Shown piece by piece: positions 7,907-15,763 of a stretch of 64,000 nucleotides of DNA. The DNA comes from Anaerolineales bacterium (GTDB lineage Bacteria > Chloroflexota > Anaerolineae > Anaerolineales > Villigracilaceae). Each line of letters starts with the position of its first letter. Position 1 is the stretch's first letter. The notes beneath the pieces were generated by a model. The model was given only the letters and a program-made list of their open reading frames with translations, did not search any database and was not told the origin of the DNA. A program made the translations under genes and the position numbers. The stretch lies in contig JAEURC010000052.1 of NCBI GenBank assembly GCA_016789025.1, positions 1 through 64,000 of the forward strand, read 5' to 3'.

Positions 7907-8845
7907 ATGCGCAGCGCGGTCATCATTTACAACCCGGCGGCGGGAAGATTTTCCGTCAAGCCGTTCATCAACTCAGTGGTGAAGACTCTCGCATCGGCGG
8001 GGTGGAGCGCCGAAGCCGCGGAGACCAAAAACGGACCGCACACGGTGGAGTTGGCGAAGCAAGCCGCACTCGAGCAAAAAGACGCGGTGTTTGCCGTCGG
8101 CGGCGATGGCACGATCGGCAACGTCGTCAACGGGTTGATCGATTCGGATACCGCGCTGGGAGTCCTGCCGGCGGGAACGGCGAACGTGTGGAGCATCGAA
8201 CTGGGTTTGCGCCCGTTCACCCTGACCAATTTCTGGGTATTGAAACGCAACGCGCAAACCCTTGCCCATGCGCCCTGTTATGCGATCGACGTGGGCGTAT
8301 GCAACGACACTACGTTCATGATGTGGGCAGGCATCGGGTTGGACGCGCTGACCATCCACGCGCTCGAGCCGCGCATCCGCCTCGAAAAATTTTTTGCCTT
8401 TCCTGAATTCACCGCGCAAACGCTCATGCAAGCCGCGAAATACAACGGCGTGAAATTGCGGCTGTGGGCAGATGAGCAGGAAGTGGAAGGGCAATACATC
8501 GTCGCTGTCGCCACGAACATTCGTCATTATCTCGGCGGGCTTTCGAAACTTTCACCCGATGCCTGTCTCGACGACAACCTGCTCGACCTGTGGTTGTTCA
8601 GCGGCAAACACCTCGGCGACGCGCTCCGTCATGCGTATGAGATGATGACGGGACGTCACATCAACTCGGATGTGGCGCGCAAGATTTCCTTCCGCTCGTT
8701 GCGCATCGAGGGCGAGTCGCCGTTTTTGATCCAGACCGACGGCGAGCCGCGCGGTTCCGCGCAACAAGTGAATATCCATATTAAGCATGGCGCGTTAAAA
8801 TTACTCGTCCCGCCGCGCGGGATGGATTTGTTGAAAAATAAATGA
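7907..8845 (+). CDS. Diacylglycerol kinase-like lipid kinase (YegS/LCB5 family)
   Basis: 312 residues from MRSAVIIYNPAAG. The DAGK catalytic-domain motifs are present: IIYNPAAG at the N-terminus, AVGGDGTIGNVVNGL (nucleotide-binding GGDGT) and GVLPAGTANVWSIELG. The family phosphorylates diacylglycerol, sphingoid bases or undecaprenol. The start is chosen because the homology begins there and a TATAAT lies 6 bp upstream, suggesting a leaderless message. The SH3-domain gene follows after 4 bp and is probably co-transcribed. The lipid substrate cannot be told from sequence. Confidence 0.93.
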   Translation: MRSAVIIYNPAAGRFSVKPFINSVVKTLASAGWSAEAAETKNGPHTVELAKQAALEQKDAVFAVGGDGTIGNVVNGLIDSDTALGVLPAGTANVWSIELGLRPFTLTNFWVLKRNAQTLAHAPCYAIDVGVCNDTTFMMWAGIGLDALTIHALEPRIRLEKFFAFPEFTAQTLMQAAKYNGVKLRLWADEQEVEGQYIVAVATNIRHYLGGLSKLSPDACLDDNLLDLWLFSGKHLGDALRHAYEMMTGRHINSDVARKISFRSLRIEGESPFLIQTDGEPRGSAQQVNIHIKHGALKLLVPPRGMDLLKNK

Positions 8846-8849
8846 AACC

Positions 8850-9320
8850 ATGAACCTGACGCAACTCTTCAACCGGCGCGTGATGCTCGGCGCGATCCTC
8901 ATCGCAGGATTGTTGCTTCTCATCACCATCATCTCCATCGGATTCACATCCCCGCTTCAACCTTCGGACGTGGGGTTTGCCCCCGCCAACCTGACCGTGA
9001 TCGCCGCCCCCACAGTGACCTCCAACGCGCCGCCCACGCCGACCATCGACCCTTTCGCGCCGACCCCCGTTCCAACCGGCATCGCCATCGGCAACTATGT
9101 GCAGATCACCGGCACCGACGGCGAGGGGCTGCGCATCCGTTCGGAGGCGGGACTCAACAGCGAGTCGGCATTCCTCGGCTTTGATTCGGAAGTCTTCCTC
9201 GTGCAAGATGGTCCCGTTGTGCTGGATGGGTACGTGTGGTGGTTCCTTGTCGCCCCATATGACGAAACGCGCAACGGCTGGGCGGCGGCGGACTTTTTGA
9301 GCTATATTCCATCGCCGTAA
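8850..9320 (+). CDS. Membrane-anchored bacterial SH3-domain protein
   Basis: 156 residues. One N-terminal membrane helix (MLGAILIAGLLLLITIISIGF, about 11-31), then a Pro/Thr-rich spacer (TPTIDPFAPTPVPTG), then a bacterial SH3-like domain: QITGTDGEGLRIRSEAGLNS, GYVWWFLVAPYD and GWAAADFLSYI. Such domains usually bind cell-wall or other envelope ligands on the outside of the membrane. It starts 4 bp after the lipid kinase, so the two are probably one operon. No catalytic residues are recognisable; function unknown. Confidence 0.85.
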   Translation: MNLTQLFNRRVMLGAILIAGLLLLITIISIGFTSPLQPSDVGFAPANLTVIAAPTVTSNAPPTPTIDPFAPTPVPTGIAIGNYVQITGTDGEGLRIRSEAGLNSESAFLGFDSEVFLVQDGPVVLDGYVWWFLVAPYDETRNGWAAADFLSYIPSP

Positions 9321-9355
9321 TGGATTTGCTGTGAAGAAGGATGATAAAGTCCGTA

Positions 9356-9383
9356 CCGCAAAGTTTACTTTGCGGTTGCGCAA
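9356..9383. repeat. Double-hairpin word repeat
   Basis: CCGCAAAGTTTACTTTGCGG is a palindrome with a 2-nt centre and is followed by TTGCGCAA. The same AAAGT-NN-ACTTT core occurs twice at 31285-31339. Confidence 0.6.
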
Positions 9384-9403
9384 CCAACCAGGAATCATAA
9401 AAC

Positions 9404-9772
9404 ATGACTGAACGCCCCGCCAACATCACCGTCAATAAAAAAACGCGCGAACTCACCATCGTTTGGGACGACGCGCACACCAGCGTGTATCCCTTCGATC
9501 TGTTGCGCGCAGCATGTCCGTGCGCTTCGTGCCGCGGCGGGCATGAAAACATGAAGCCCGAACCCGACCCAAGTGTGTTCGTTTTGAAAATGGCGGAGTC
9601 GCCGTCCACGCGGCTGGCAAACGTGGTGAAGACCGGCTCCTACGCGCTCACCTTCGTCTGGGAGGATGGTCACGATTACGGCATTTACAACTGGCATTAC
9701 CTGCGCGCGTTATGTCCGTGCGAGGAGGATCGGAAAAAATTTGGGAGCGCTGATGAACAAAAAAACGACTGA
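9404..9772 (+). CDS. DUF971 / gamma-butyrobetaine hydroxylase N-terminal-like protein
   Basis: 122 residues with the DUF971 pattern: ITVNKKTRELTIVWDDAHTSVYPFDLLRAACPCASCRGGH, then VGNYALTFVWEDGHDYGIYNWHYLRALCPC-like elements (here VKTGSYALTFVWEDGHDYGI). The paired CPCASC cysteines and the final CPC suggest a zinc site. Stand-alone DUF971 proteins have been linked to Fe-S protein maturation, but this is not settled. The stop codon lies inside the arm of the following terminator. Confidence 0.88.
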   Translation: MTERPANITVNKKTRELTIVWDDAHTSVYPFDLLRAACPCASCRGGHENMKPEPDPSVFVLKMAESPSTRLANVVKTGSYALTFVWEDGHDYGIYNWHYLRALCPCEEDRKKFGSADEQKND

Positions 9773-9794
9773 TTTCTCAGTCGTTTTTTTGTTC
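9755..9794. terminator. Bidirectional terminator, 18-bp perfect stem
   Basis: GAACAAAAAAACGACTGA (9755-9772) pairs perfectly with TCAGTCGTTTTTTTGTTC (9777-9794) around a 4-nt loop, with A- and T-runs inside the arms. It serves the convergent DUF971 and TPR genes; both stop codons lie in or at its arms. Confidence 0.92.
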
Positions 9795-11625
9795 ACTTCG
9801 TCGGCGTAGGACTCGGCGTGCGCGTGGGGGTTGGGGTGACGGTCTTCGCTTGGGAGGGCGACCCAGTTACAGGCGGGGTGCGAGTCGGAGTCCGCGATTT
9901 GGTGGGGGTGACGGCGGGAGTCAACGTGGGAATGGCGAGCAGGTGTTCTTCCGCAACAGAGCGTTGTTCCTCGGTGGTCGCGTCTTCGGGCAGGTCCAAC
10001 AGTAACTGCCAATACTCGGCGGCTTTATCGAGTTCGTCGCGCTCTTCATAGACAGCGCCCGCCCAGAAATACGCGGTGGCGCGTTGTTCATCCGATTCGG
10101 CGAGGCTGATTGCCTTCTCGATGATCTGTAACGCGCTCCCGTTGCGCTTCTGGATCAAATGCGCGCGCGTCAGGGCGATGTTGAAATCGAACAGATCGGG
10201 ATAATAAACCAGGAGACGGTCGAGGTCCTCGTCGGCGGCTTCACCGTTCCCCAATTCAATGTTGGCATAGAAACGATATAGGTATGCCTCGCGCCGGTTG
10301 CGGTCGATGCCGATCACGCGGTTCATTGTGCGGATGGTCTCTTCATAATCACCATCGGCAAATTGCATCCTGCCGAGCAACATGTAAGCGTCTGCATCGC
10401 CTTCATTATATTTCAAGTAAATATCGAGAACCCGCACCGCATCGGATGAGTTGCCGGTCGCTTCATATAGTTGACCAAGCAATAAGTAGGTGGGCATGTA
10501 GGTCACATCGAGTTGGCTGGCATGCAAGGCAGTCGTCAGCGCGAGATCGAACTCTCCTTCGCGTTGCCGCGCCACTGCCAGCGTGTAATACACCAACGGT
10601 GAATTCGGCAGGAGGCGGTTGGCATTGTCGAGATCGACGATCGCGCCGGCAATGTTGTTATCGCGCAAACGGACTTTGGCGCGCTCGAGGTATGCCTCGC
10701 CGAAGTTCGGGTCGAAGCGGATGGCTTCATCGAGCAACGGCTCGGTATTCGCGCCGGGGTCGATGTGAATACGCGCCCGCGCCAGCCCCACGTAGGCGGG
10801 ACCAAATTCCACGTTCGCTTGAAGCGCCAGGTTGTAAGCGTCGATTGCGCTTGCCATATCGCCCTTGAAACGATACGCCTCGCCGATGTAATAATACGGA
10901 TCGGCATATTCGGGTTCCAGGCGCGCGATCTCTTGCATTGCCGCGATTGCCTCATCCCAATTTCCGCTTTTGAATGCATTGTCAAATCTGCTATACATAT
11001 CCATCGTCAGCGGCGAGCGCGGCGTGTTCACGTATAACGCTGTCGGCGTATACGGAACTTCAAGTAATTCAGAGAAGGGGAGCGGCGTACCGGCGGCTTG
11101 AGGCTGGCTCGTGGCATTGAGCGCGGTGGGGGTAAACGTCCACGTGGGCGATGCGCCCGGCGTGGATGTAGGCGGACGCGCTTGTTGCCGCGCCGGCACA
11201 ACGAACCCGAAGTACACAAATCCAGTCAACGCGGCGATCAACACGGCAATTCCCCCAAGGCGAAAGACCGGGCTGGCTTTTATCGCCGCCCATCCTTTGG
11301 GCTTCGGCTTTTCGTGCGCGAGTAAAAGTTTTTGCTCCCACACGCGCGGACGGTTGAGTGAAAACGGCTGGATAGTTTCGTCCGGCGGCAGTGAACCGAG
11401 CAAGATCAAGCCGCGCTTGGCAGTGGCATTTTCAGGGTCAAGTTTGAACGCTGTTTGCAGGCAGTAGACGCGCTCTTTTTCCGAATCCACTGTCGCGCTC
11501 ATCCACACCCAATAGGTTGCATTGCCCTGGTCGGTTTTAAGCAAGCCCGTGAGCAACTCGCGCGCTTTGGCTTTATTTCCCTCGCGCAGCGCCTCCACTG
11601 CCTCCTGAAAGACTTCGTCGGTCAT
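9793..11625 (-). CDS. Membrane-anchored TPR protein
   Basis: 610 residues. N-terminal cytoplasmic TPR-like helices (1-75), a membrane helix (about 122-143), a Thr/Pro linker, then about eight TPR units outside the membrane (roughly 210-560; for example AYLERAKVRLRDNNIAGAIVDL and PLVYYTLAVARQREGEFDLA), and a Thr/Pro/Ser-rich tail (TPTRTPPVTGSPS) likely to be glycosylated or wall-spanning. It is probably a scaffold for protein interactions at the envelope. On its strand, TAAAAT (11637 to 11632) stands 6 bp from the ATG, suggesting a leaderless mRNA. Confidence 0.88.
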   Translation of the reverse strand: MTDEVFQEAVEALREGNKAKARELLTGLLKTDQGNATYWVWMSATVDSEKERVYCLQTAFKLDPENATAKRGLILLGSLPPDETIQPFSLNRPRVWEQKLLLAHEKPKPKGWAAIKASPVFRLGGIAVLIAALTGFVYFGFVVPARQQARPPTSTPGASPTWTFTPTALNATSQPQAAGTPLPFSELLEVPYTPTALYVNTPRSPLTMDMYSRFDNAFKSGNWDEAIAAMQEIARLEPEYADPYYYIGEAYRFKGDMASAIDAYNLALQANVEFGPAYVGLARARIHIDPGANTEPLLDEAIRFDPNFGEAYLERAKVRLRDNNIAGAIVDLDNANRLLPNSPLVYYTLAVARQREGEFDLALTTALHASQLDVTYMPTYLLLGQLYEATGNSSDAVRVLDIYLKYNEGDADAYMLLGRMQFADGDYEETIRTMNRVIGIDRNRREAYLYRFYANIELGNGEAADEDLDRLLVYYPDLFDFNIALTRAHLIQKRNGSALQIIEKAISLAESDEQRATAYFWAGAVYEERDELDKAAEYWQLLLDLPEDATTEEQRSVAEEHLLAIPTLTPAVTPTKSRTPTRTPPVTGSPSQAKTVTPTPTRTPSPTPTK

Positions 11626-11692
11626 GCGCTGATTTTACCCCACTCACGATGCGCATTGCCACAAAGCGCGCCGGCAATAATGAGAATACCGT

Positions 11693-12262
11693 TCACTCGT
11701 GAAATTCCTCCACTTGATACGTGAGCGCCTCAAGATGCTTCTTTCGCCACAGATCGTAGTTCGCGCCCATTTTGTAACACAGGTTATCCATGAACTCACC
11801 GGGCTGTGGAATCTTCTCCCACACCTGCGGCAGGAACGTCGCCCGGCGGATACCATCGCGCAAGATGACTCCGTCTACGTGCGGCTTCAATTTAGATAAC
11901 AGATCGGCGGCGTCTTTGTACTCCAGCGGATGCGGACGCGTCAACCTCGAAATTTCGATCTGGATCGCCCCTAGGTCGCTTTCACTCACGGGTGGAAAGC
12001 GCGGGTCCTCCAACGCCGCAGAAATCGCGTGCTCGCGCACATCCTCCGCCAGCGGCTGATACGCCTCCAACGCGCCGATACACCCGCGCAGGTTTCCGCG
12101 AATCGTCAACGTGACGAACGACGCGCCATCCGCGCGTAAACGTTCCGTCAGCGACGAAACGTCCAGCGGCGGAAGCGCCTCTCCTTTCACGCGGCATGTC
12201 ATCGCCTCGCGCGCCAGGCGGAGGAGAGTCTGTTGTTCTTCGATGGTAAGTTTGTCTTGCAT
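11693..12262 (-). CDS. AMMECR1-domain protein (AmmeMemoRadiSam protein A)
   Basis: 189 residues covering the AMMECR1 fold, with the invariant LRGCIGALEAYQPLAEDV motif, DPRFPPVSESDL and EISRLTRPHPLEY. In many prokaryotes this protein occurs with a Memo-like protein and a radical SAM enzyme, a system of unknown product; those partners are not in this window, so it is isolated here. AGGGAGGT lies upstream of the ATG. The next gene on the same strand upstream is the flavin reductase (43 bp away), possibly one transcript. Confidence 0.93.
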   Translation of the reverse strand: MQDKLTIEEQQTLLRLAREAMTCRVKGEALPPLDVSSLTERLRADGASFVTLTIRGNLRGCIGALEAYQPLAEDVREHAISAALEDPRFPPVSESDLGAIQIEISRLTRPHPLEYKDAADLLSKLKPHVDGVILRDGIRRATFLPQVWEKIPQPGEFMDNLCYKMGANYDLWRKKHLEALTYQVEEFHE

Positions 12263-12305
12263 GAGGTTACCTCCCTCATCCCCTCCTTTCCTTGATCGAA
12301 CAAGG

Positions 12306-12821
12306 CTAGGGTGAGGGTGAATTCAACGTCCAATATACACGGTTATGATACACAAGCGGATCGCCTTCGCCTTCGCCCTTTGCCGCGATCACTTCCGCCA
12401 CGAACAATGTATTCTCGCCAACCGTATGCATACTCAACACACGACAATTGAAAAACGCCATCCCGCCCTCGATCAACGGCGCGGGGATGGAAAGCGTTGT
12501 GGTGGGTATCCCTTCAAACCGATTCGCAACCTGCGGATGTTTGCCGGCGAAGCGGCTCGAAAGTTCTTTCTGCGAGGCAGAGAGTACCGTCACCGAGAAT
12601 TCGCCGGACTTTTCGACAAGCTCGTGCGTGTGAGTCAGTCTCTTCAACGTGACGCACACCAACGGCGGCTCCAGCGAAACGGACGTGAACGAGTTGACCG
12701 TCATGCCATATTGCTGACCGTCGTGCGCGGCCGTAACGACTGTCACACCGGTCGTCCACGCGCGCATGGCGCGACGGAGGGTTTCTGAATCAAGTTGGGG
12801 TTGGTGAGCGTGTTGAGCCAT
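12306..12821 (-). CDS. Flavin reductase-like FMN-binding protein
   Basis: 171 residues with the flavin reductase split-barrel pattern: LRRAMRAWTTGVTVVTA, GMTVNSFTSVSLEPPLVCVTL and KSGEFSVTVLSASQKELSSRFAG, ending DPLVYHNRVYWTL. The family reduces FMN with NAD(P)H, often to supply a monooxygenase, or uses bound flavin directly; no oxygenase partner is adjacent. It appears to be the first gene of a pair with the AMMECR1 gene. Confidence 0.92.
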   Translation of the reverse strand: MAQHAHQPQLDSETLRRAMRAWTTGVTVVTAAHDGQQYGMTVNSFTSVSLEPPLVCVTLKRLTHTHELVEKSGEFSVTVLSASQKELSSRFAGKHPQVANRFEGIPTTTLSIPAPLIEGGMAFFNCRVLSMHTVGENTLFVAEVIAAKGEGEGDPLVYHNRVYWTLNSPSP

Positions 12822-12946
12822 GATGCGGTTTCCAAAGCAAAGTCATCATAACGGCGAGGGATGGGCGAGTCAAGATGAAAAATTTCCCGTCGATGGCAGG
12901 CCCACTTTCATATTTGACGATCATGTCCTCGCTTATACAACGGGGA

Positions 12947-12952
12947 TATAAT
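12947..12952 (+). promoter_or_regulatory. -10 box of a leaderless gene
   Basis: TATAAT with a 6-bp gap to the ATG at 12959; no ribosome-binding site is present. Confidence 0.6.
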
Positions 12953-12958
12953 CCCGTT

Positions 12959-13366
12959 ATGCCCAATAATCACCCTGTCCTTGAATTGCGTATCGCCTTC
13001 ACAGTAAAAGACTTCGAACGCGCGGTGAAATTCTACTGCGACGGACTCGGCATCGAACCATCCGCCATCTGGAACAACGGAGACGGTCACGCGCTCGTCA
13101 TTGACATGGGACGCGCCACCCTCGAACTCTTCGACGAACCCCAAGCCGAGACGATCGACTCGCTCGAAGCAGGGGAACGCCTCAGCGGACAGATCCGCTT
13201 TGCCTTGCAAGTCCCCGACCTGCACACCGCCATGGACAAACTCCTCGCCCAAGGCGCGACCCTCATCCACGAACCCGTGATGACCCCGTGGGGTGATTAC
13301 AACGTCCGCTTGCAAGACCCTGATGGGATGCAGACCACGTTGTTTCAGGTATCTGATAACAAATAA
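12959..13366 (+). CDS. VOC/glyoxalase-fold protein
   Basis: 135 residues with paired beta-alpha-beta units of the vicinal oxygen chelate superfamily: LRIAFTVKDFERAVKFYCDGLGIEP at the N-terminus and IRFALQVPDLHTAMDKLLAQGA plus VRLQDPDGMQTTLFQ in the second half. Members include glyoxalases, dioxygenases and antibiotic-binding proteins, and the activity cannot be assigned here. The start follows a TATAAT box by 6 bp. The gene borders the AT-rich islet. Confidence 0.88.
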   Translation: MPNNHPVLELRIAFTVKDFERAVKFYCDGLGIEPSAIWNNGDGHALVIDMGRATLELFDEPQAETIDSLEAGERLSGQIRFALQVPDLHTAMDKLLAQGATLIHEPVMTPWGDYNVRLQDPDGMQTTLFQVSDNK

Positions 13367-13420
13367 GATGAGTAATTTTTGATAAGCAAAGGAAGTAAAT
13401 AAAATAACACCAACTTTAAA

Positions 13421-13873
13421 ATGATTGCTCGAACAAGTCATTCTATGCCAAAATCAGAAAGATCATTTTCTCGAAAAACAGCTCTAAAATTTGTAATTGT
13501 TGGCATCTTGCTGACAATTAGTTTTGTCGTTGCATTTTTTGGCGTGCTTCTATACATAGATATGAACGGTGGGGTTGATGTTTTTCTAGCACTTGCACCT
13601 TTCTTAGTTCTCTCATGTTTATTGCCATATGCTCTTGTTTTAAGCATATATGTGGGAACTTTTATGGCGGCATTCTCAGAGAGTAAAGGCAAGCTTTATT
13701 GGTTATGGGGCTTTTTTGGTTTTGCCATAACGGTTGGACTCATGTATATTTTCTTTGTATACATCGCTCCACCGTTTATTGTCTTAGCTCCAGTTCTGTC
13801 GACTCTCCTTACTACAATACTAATTCAAGCTACTAATAGGAACGCTAAAGAATCTGGTGTTGACAATAACTAA
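13421..13873 (+). CDS. Unrecognised AT-rich membrane protein
   Basis: 150 residues (142 if the ATG at 13445 is used). Four hydrophobic stretches are evident: FVIVGILLTISFVVAFFGVLL, LALAPFLVLSCLLPYALVLS, WGFFGFAITVGLMYIFFVYI and PFIVLAPVLSTLLTTILI. Family unknown. Base composition is clearly more AT-rich than the flanking genes, and codons such as TTA, ATA and AGA are used freely, which suggests acquisition by transfer. No good Shine-Dalgarno sequence lies before either start. A repeat remnant and mazEF follow. Confidence 0.6.
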   Translation: MIARTSHSMPKSERSFSRKTALKFVIVGILLTISFVVAFFGVLLYIDMNGGVDVFLALAPFLVLSCLLPYALVLSIYVGTFMAAFSESKGKLYWLWGFFGFAITVGLMYIFFVYIAPPFIVLAPVLSTLLTTILIQATNRNAKESGVDNN

Positions 13874-13912
13874 TAACTATTGTTCATCATCTAAAAACCC
13901 TCTCATCCCTCC

Positions 13913-13958
13913 TCACCCACGAAAACCACTCCACATCTCTCCTCGCCTGCATGCCCAA
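13913..13958 (-). pseudogene. Remnant copy of a glycosyltransferase 3' end
   Basis: 46 bp match 14659-14704 with about four substitutions and no gaps. Read on the minus strand it would give LGMQARRDVEWFSWV, against LGAQARKDVERFSWV in the intact glycosyltransferase. The two copies are direct repeats bracketing mazEF. Confidence 0.7.
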
Positions 13959-13982
13959 AATATAATCTTTCAAGTTTTACCC

Positions 13983-14023
13983 TTGCTGATTCACCGAAAA
14001 AGGTGTATCTTTATTGTAGATAC
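13983..14023 (+). promoter_or_regulatory. mazEF promoter and operator-like inverted repeat
   Basis: TTGCTG (13983-13988), a 17-bp spacer and TATCTT (14006-14011). The inverted repeat GTATCT-N7-AGATAC (14005-14023) overlaps the -10 box, which fits autorepression by MazE, as known for this family. Confidence 0.55.
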
Positions 14024-14038
14024 GCAAGGAGATACGAT

Positions 14039-14281
14039 ATGCTTACTAAAATTCAGAAGTGGGGCAACAGCCTCGCACTGCGAATTCCGAAAACGTTCGC
14101 GCTGGATGCCAACCTGGAGAACGATTCCACGGTTGAAATTTCGCTCGTGGACGGGAAGATCGTCGTTAAACCAATCAGCGCCCCGCAATGGACGTTGGAT
14201 GAATTGCTGGCAGGTATCAACAACAACAACCTTCATCAAGAAGTTGACAGCGGCGAACCCGTAGGGAATGAAGTTTGGTGA
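14039..14281 (+). CDS. mazE: MazE-type antitoxin
   Basis: 80 residues starting MLTKIQKWGNSLALRIPKTFA, the AbrB/MazE swapped-hairpin DNA-binding domain, then a short acidic tail (LDELLAGINNNNLHQEVDSGEP) expected to occlude the MazF active site. AAGGAG lies 7-8 bases before the ATG at 14039. It overlaps mazF by 14 bp if mazF starts at 14268. An inverted repeat at the promoter is a likely self-binding operator. The module is bracketed by direct repeats of a glycosyltransferase 3' end. Confidence 0.93.
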   Translation: MLTKIQKWGNSLALRIPKTFALDANLENDSTVEISLVDGKIVVKPISAPQWTLDELLAGINNNNLHQEVDSGEPVGNEVW

Positions 14282-14621
14282 CATCATGGGGTACATTCCG
14301 AATCGCGGCGACATCGTTTGGATCACATTCAATCCACAGGCAGGGCACGAACAAGCGGGACGACGCCCTGCATTAGTTTTATCTCCAGCGGCGTATAACG
14401 GGAAGGTTGGGCTGGCAATCCTTTGTCCGATCACAAGTCAGGTCAAAGGCTATCCATTTGAAGTGTTGATCCCCGAAGGTTCGAAAATCAACGGCGTTGT
14501 ACTATCCGATCAGATCAAAAGCTTGGATTGGAAAGCAAGACAGGCAGAGTTTGTATCAAAACTACCCGCAAACACAATGGACGAAGTTCTGAAAAAATTA
14601 GGCGTTCTCTTGAACGAGTGA
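14268..14621 (+). CDS. mazF: MazF-type mRNA interferase toxin
   Basis: 117 residues. Family motifs are GYIPNRGDIVWITFNPQAGHEQAGRRPALVLSP (N-terminal; catalytic Arg in RRPALVLSP) and LCPITSQVKGYPFEV, then GVVLSDQIKSLDWKAR. It should be a sequence-specific endoribonuclease neutralised by MazE. The start at 14268 overlaps mazE; an ATG at 14286 would begin exactly at the family's usual N-terminus and is equally possible. The stop is 5 bp from the convergent glycosyltransferase stop. Confidence 0.93.
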   Translation: MKFGDIMGYIPNRGDIVWITFNPQAGHEQAGRRPALVLSPAAYNGKVGLAILCPITSQVKGYPFEVLIPEGSKINGVVLSDQIKSLDWKARQAEFVSKLPANTMDEVLKKLGVLLNE

Positions 14622-14626
14622 TTTTT

Positions 14627-15763
14627 TTATATCCCCTCCATCACCCGCTCCTCCCTCTTCACCCACGAAAACCGCTCCACATCTTTCCTCGCCTGCGCGC
14701 CCAACGCGAGCCTGCGCGATTCATCCGCAAGCAACGACTCAATCGCCAGTCTCCAATTACTAATTACTAATTCCCAATTACCTGCCTCACAAAACACCGC
14801 ATTCCCCTCATTCAACACCTCCCGAATCACAGGCAACTCCGCGCACACGATCGCCCGCCCCGCCGCCATGTACTCGAACATCTTCATCGGGTTGATCACC
14901 TCGGCAATGTCCTGTCCGCTCGACGCCAAAATAGAACGCGAATACGGCATCAGCAGAACATCCGCCGCGGCTTGATACAGCGGAATTTTGCTATGCTCCA
15001 CGAAGCCCGTCATCGTCACGTTCGCAACGCGCTCGCCCTCCAACTTCGATCTCCAAAACGACACGAGTTCGGGCGTCCCGCCGACCCACAAAAAATTGAC
15101 GCGCGGCATTTGCTTCGCGAGTTCGAACAACAACTCCGCACCGCGCCCAGGGTAGATGTGACCCGTGAAGCCGACGGTCAGTCCATCGGGCAGATTCAAT
15201 TGACGACGCGCCTCAGACGGACTCGGCAGGGATTCATATCTCTCCAACTCGACACCATTCGGCGCGACGAGGACCGCTTCATTCTCCAATTTGAGGCTGG
15301 TTGACCTTTCTAACGCCTTTCTCAAAGCGGACGTGGTCACGGTCATCGTCTTCTTCCCCTTCGCATTCCAAAATTGGCGGAGCCACCACGCGCCCATGCG
15401 ACCTGTCACATCCGCGTGCATTTCTAGCACAACGGGATACTTCATCCACACACCCAGCGCGGCGGATTGAGGCAGCCACGTATAAATTAATTCCGCGCCA
15501 AATTTCTGCGCCGCTCGCTGGGCATGGACGATAAAGTCGAGGCGTTTGAGTCCGCTGATGGACGGGAGCAGTTCGAGGGGCGGAGAGAGGCGTAATCCGT
15601 AATGAGTAATTAGTAATTCAGGCGCAACAGGTTGAGTCTCCGCAGGCGCAAACATCCGTACATCATGTCTGAGTTGCATCAACGCCTGCGCCACCTTCAT
15701 CGCCTGAATCGAATTTGCAGTTAATGACGGAATCCGTGAATTGGTGATCAGAGCGATCTTCAT
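14627..15763 (-). CDS. GT4-family glycosyltransferase
   Basis: 378 residues from MKIALITNSRIPSLTANS. Glycosyltransferase 4 features: GHIYPGRGAELLFELAKQMP, GFVEHSKIPLYQAADVL-type segment and a nucleotide-sugar-binding PMKMFEYMAAGRAIV. The start overlaps the flippase stop as TGATG, so the two are one operon, probably for exopolysaccharide or lipid-linked glycan. Two heptamer tracts lie in frame: 15593-15620 (encoding ELLITHY) and 14746-14780 (encoding NWELVISNWRL). The C-terminal coding end is duplicated as a remnant at 13913-13958. Confidence 0.9.
   Translation of the reverse strand: MKIALITNSRIPSLTANSIQAMKVAQALMQLRHDVRMFAPAETQPVAPELLITHYGLRLSPPLELLPSISGLKRLDFIVHAQRAAQKFGAELIYTWLPQSAALGVWMKYPVVLEMHADVTGRMGAWWLRQFWNAKGKKTMTVTTSALRKALERSTSLKLENEAVLVAPNGVELERYESLPSPSEARRQLNLPDGLTVGFTGHIYPGRGAELLFELAKQMPRVNFLWVGGTPELVSFWRSKLEGERVANVTMTGFVEHSKIPLYQAAADVLLMPYSRSILASSGQDIAEVINPMKMFEYMAAGRAIVCAELPVIREVLNEGNAVFCEAGNWELVISNWRLAIESLLADESRRLALGAQARKDVERFSWVKREERVMEGI
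14746..14780. repeat. In-frame heptamer tract within the glycosyltransferase
   Basis: Five 7-bp units: CCAGTCT, CCAATTA, CTAATTA, CTAATTC, CCAATTA. Confidence 0.7.
15593..15620. repeat. Second in-frame heptamer tract in the same gene
   Basis: Four 7-bp units: TAATCCG, TAATGAG, TAATTAG, TAATTCA. Confidence 0.65.

Noticed and set aside
12914-12919. TTGACG as the -35 box for the VOC gene
   Set aside because: It is 27 bp from the TATAAT, too far for a standard promoter.
13963-13968. TATAAT box near 13963 as the mazEF promoter
   Set aside because: It lies within or beside the glycosyltransferase remnant and about 70 bp from mazE; the TTGCTG-17-TATCTT pair overlapping the inverted repeat is a better candidate.
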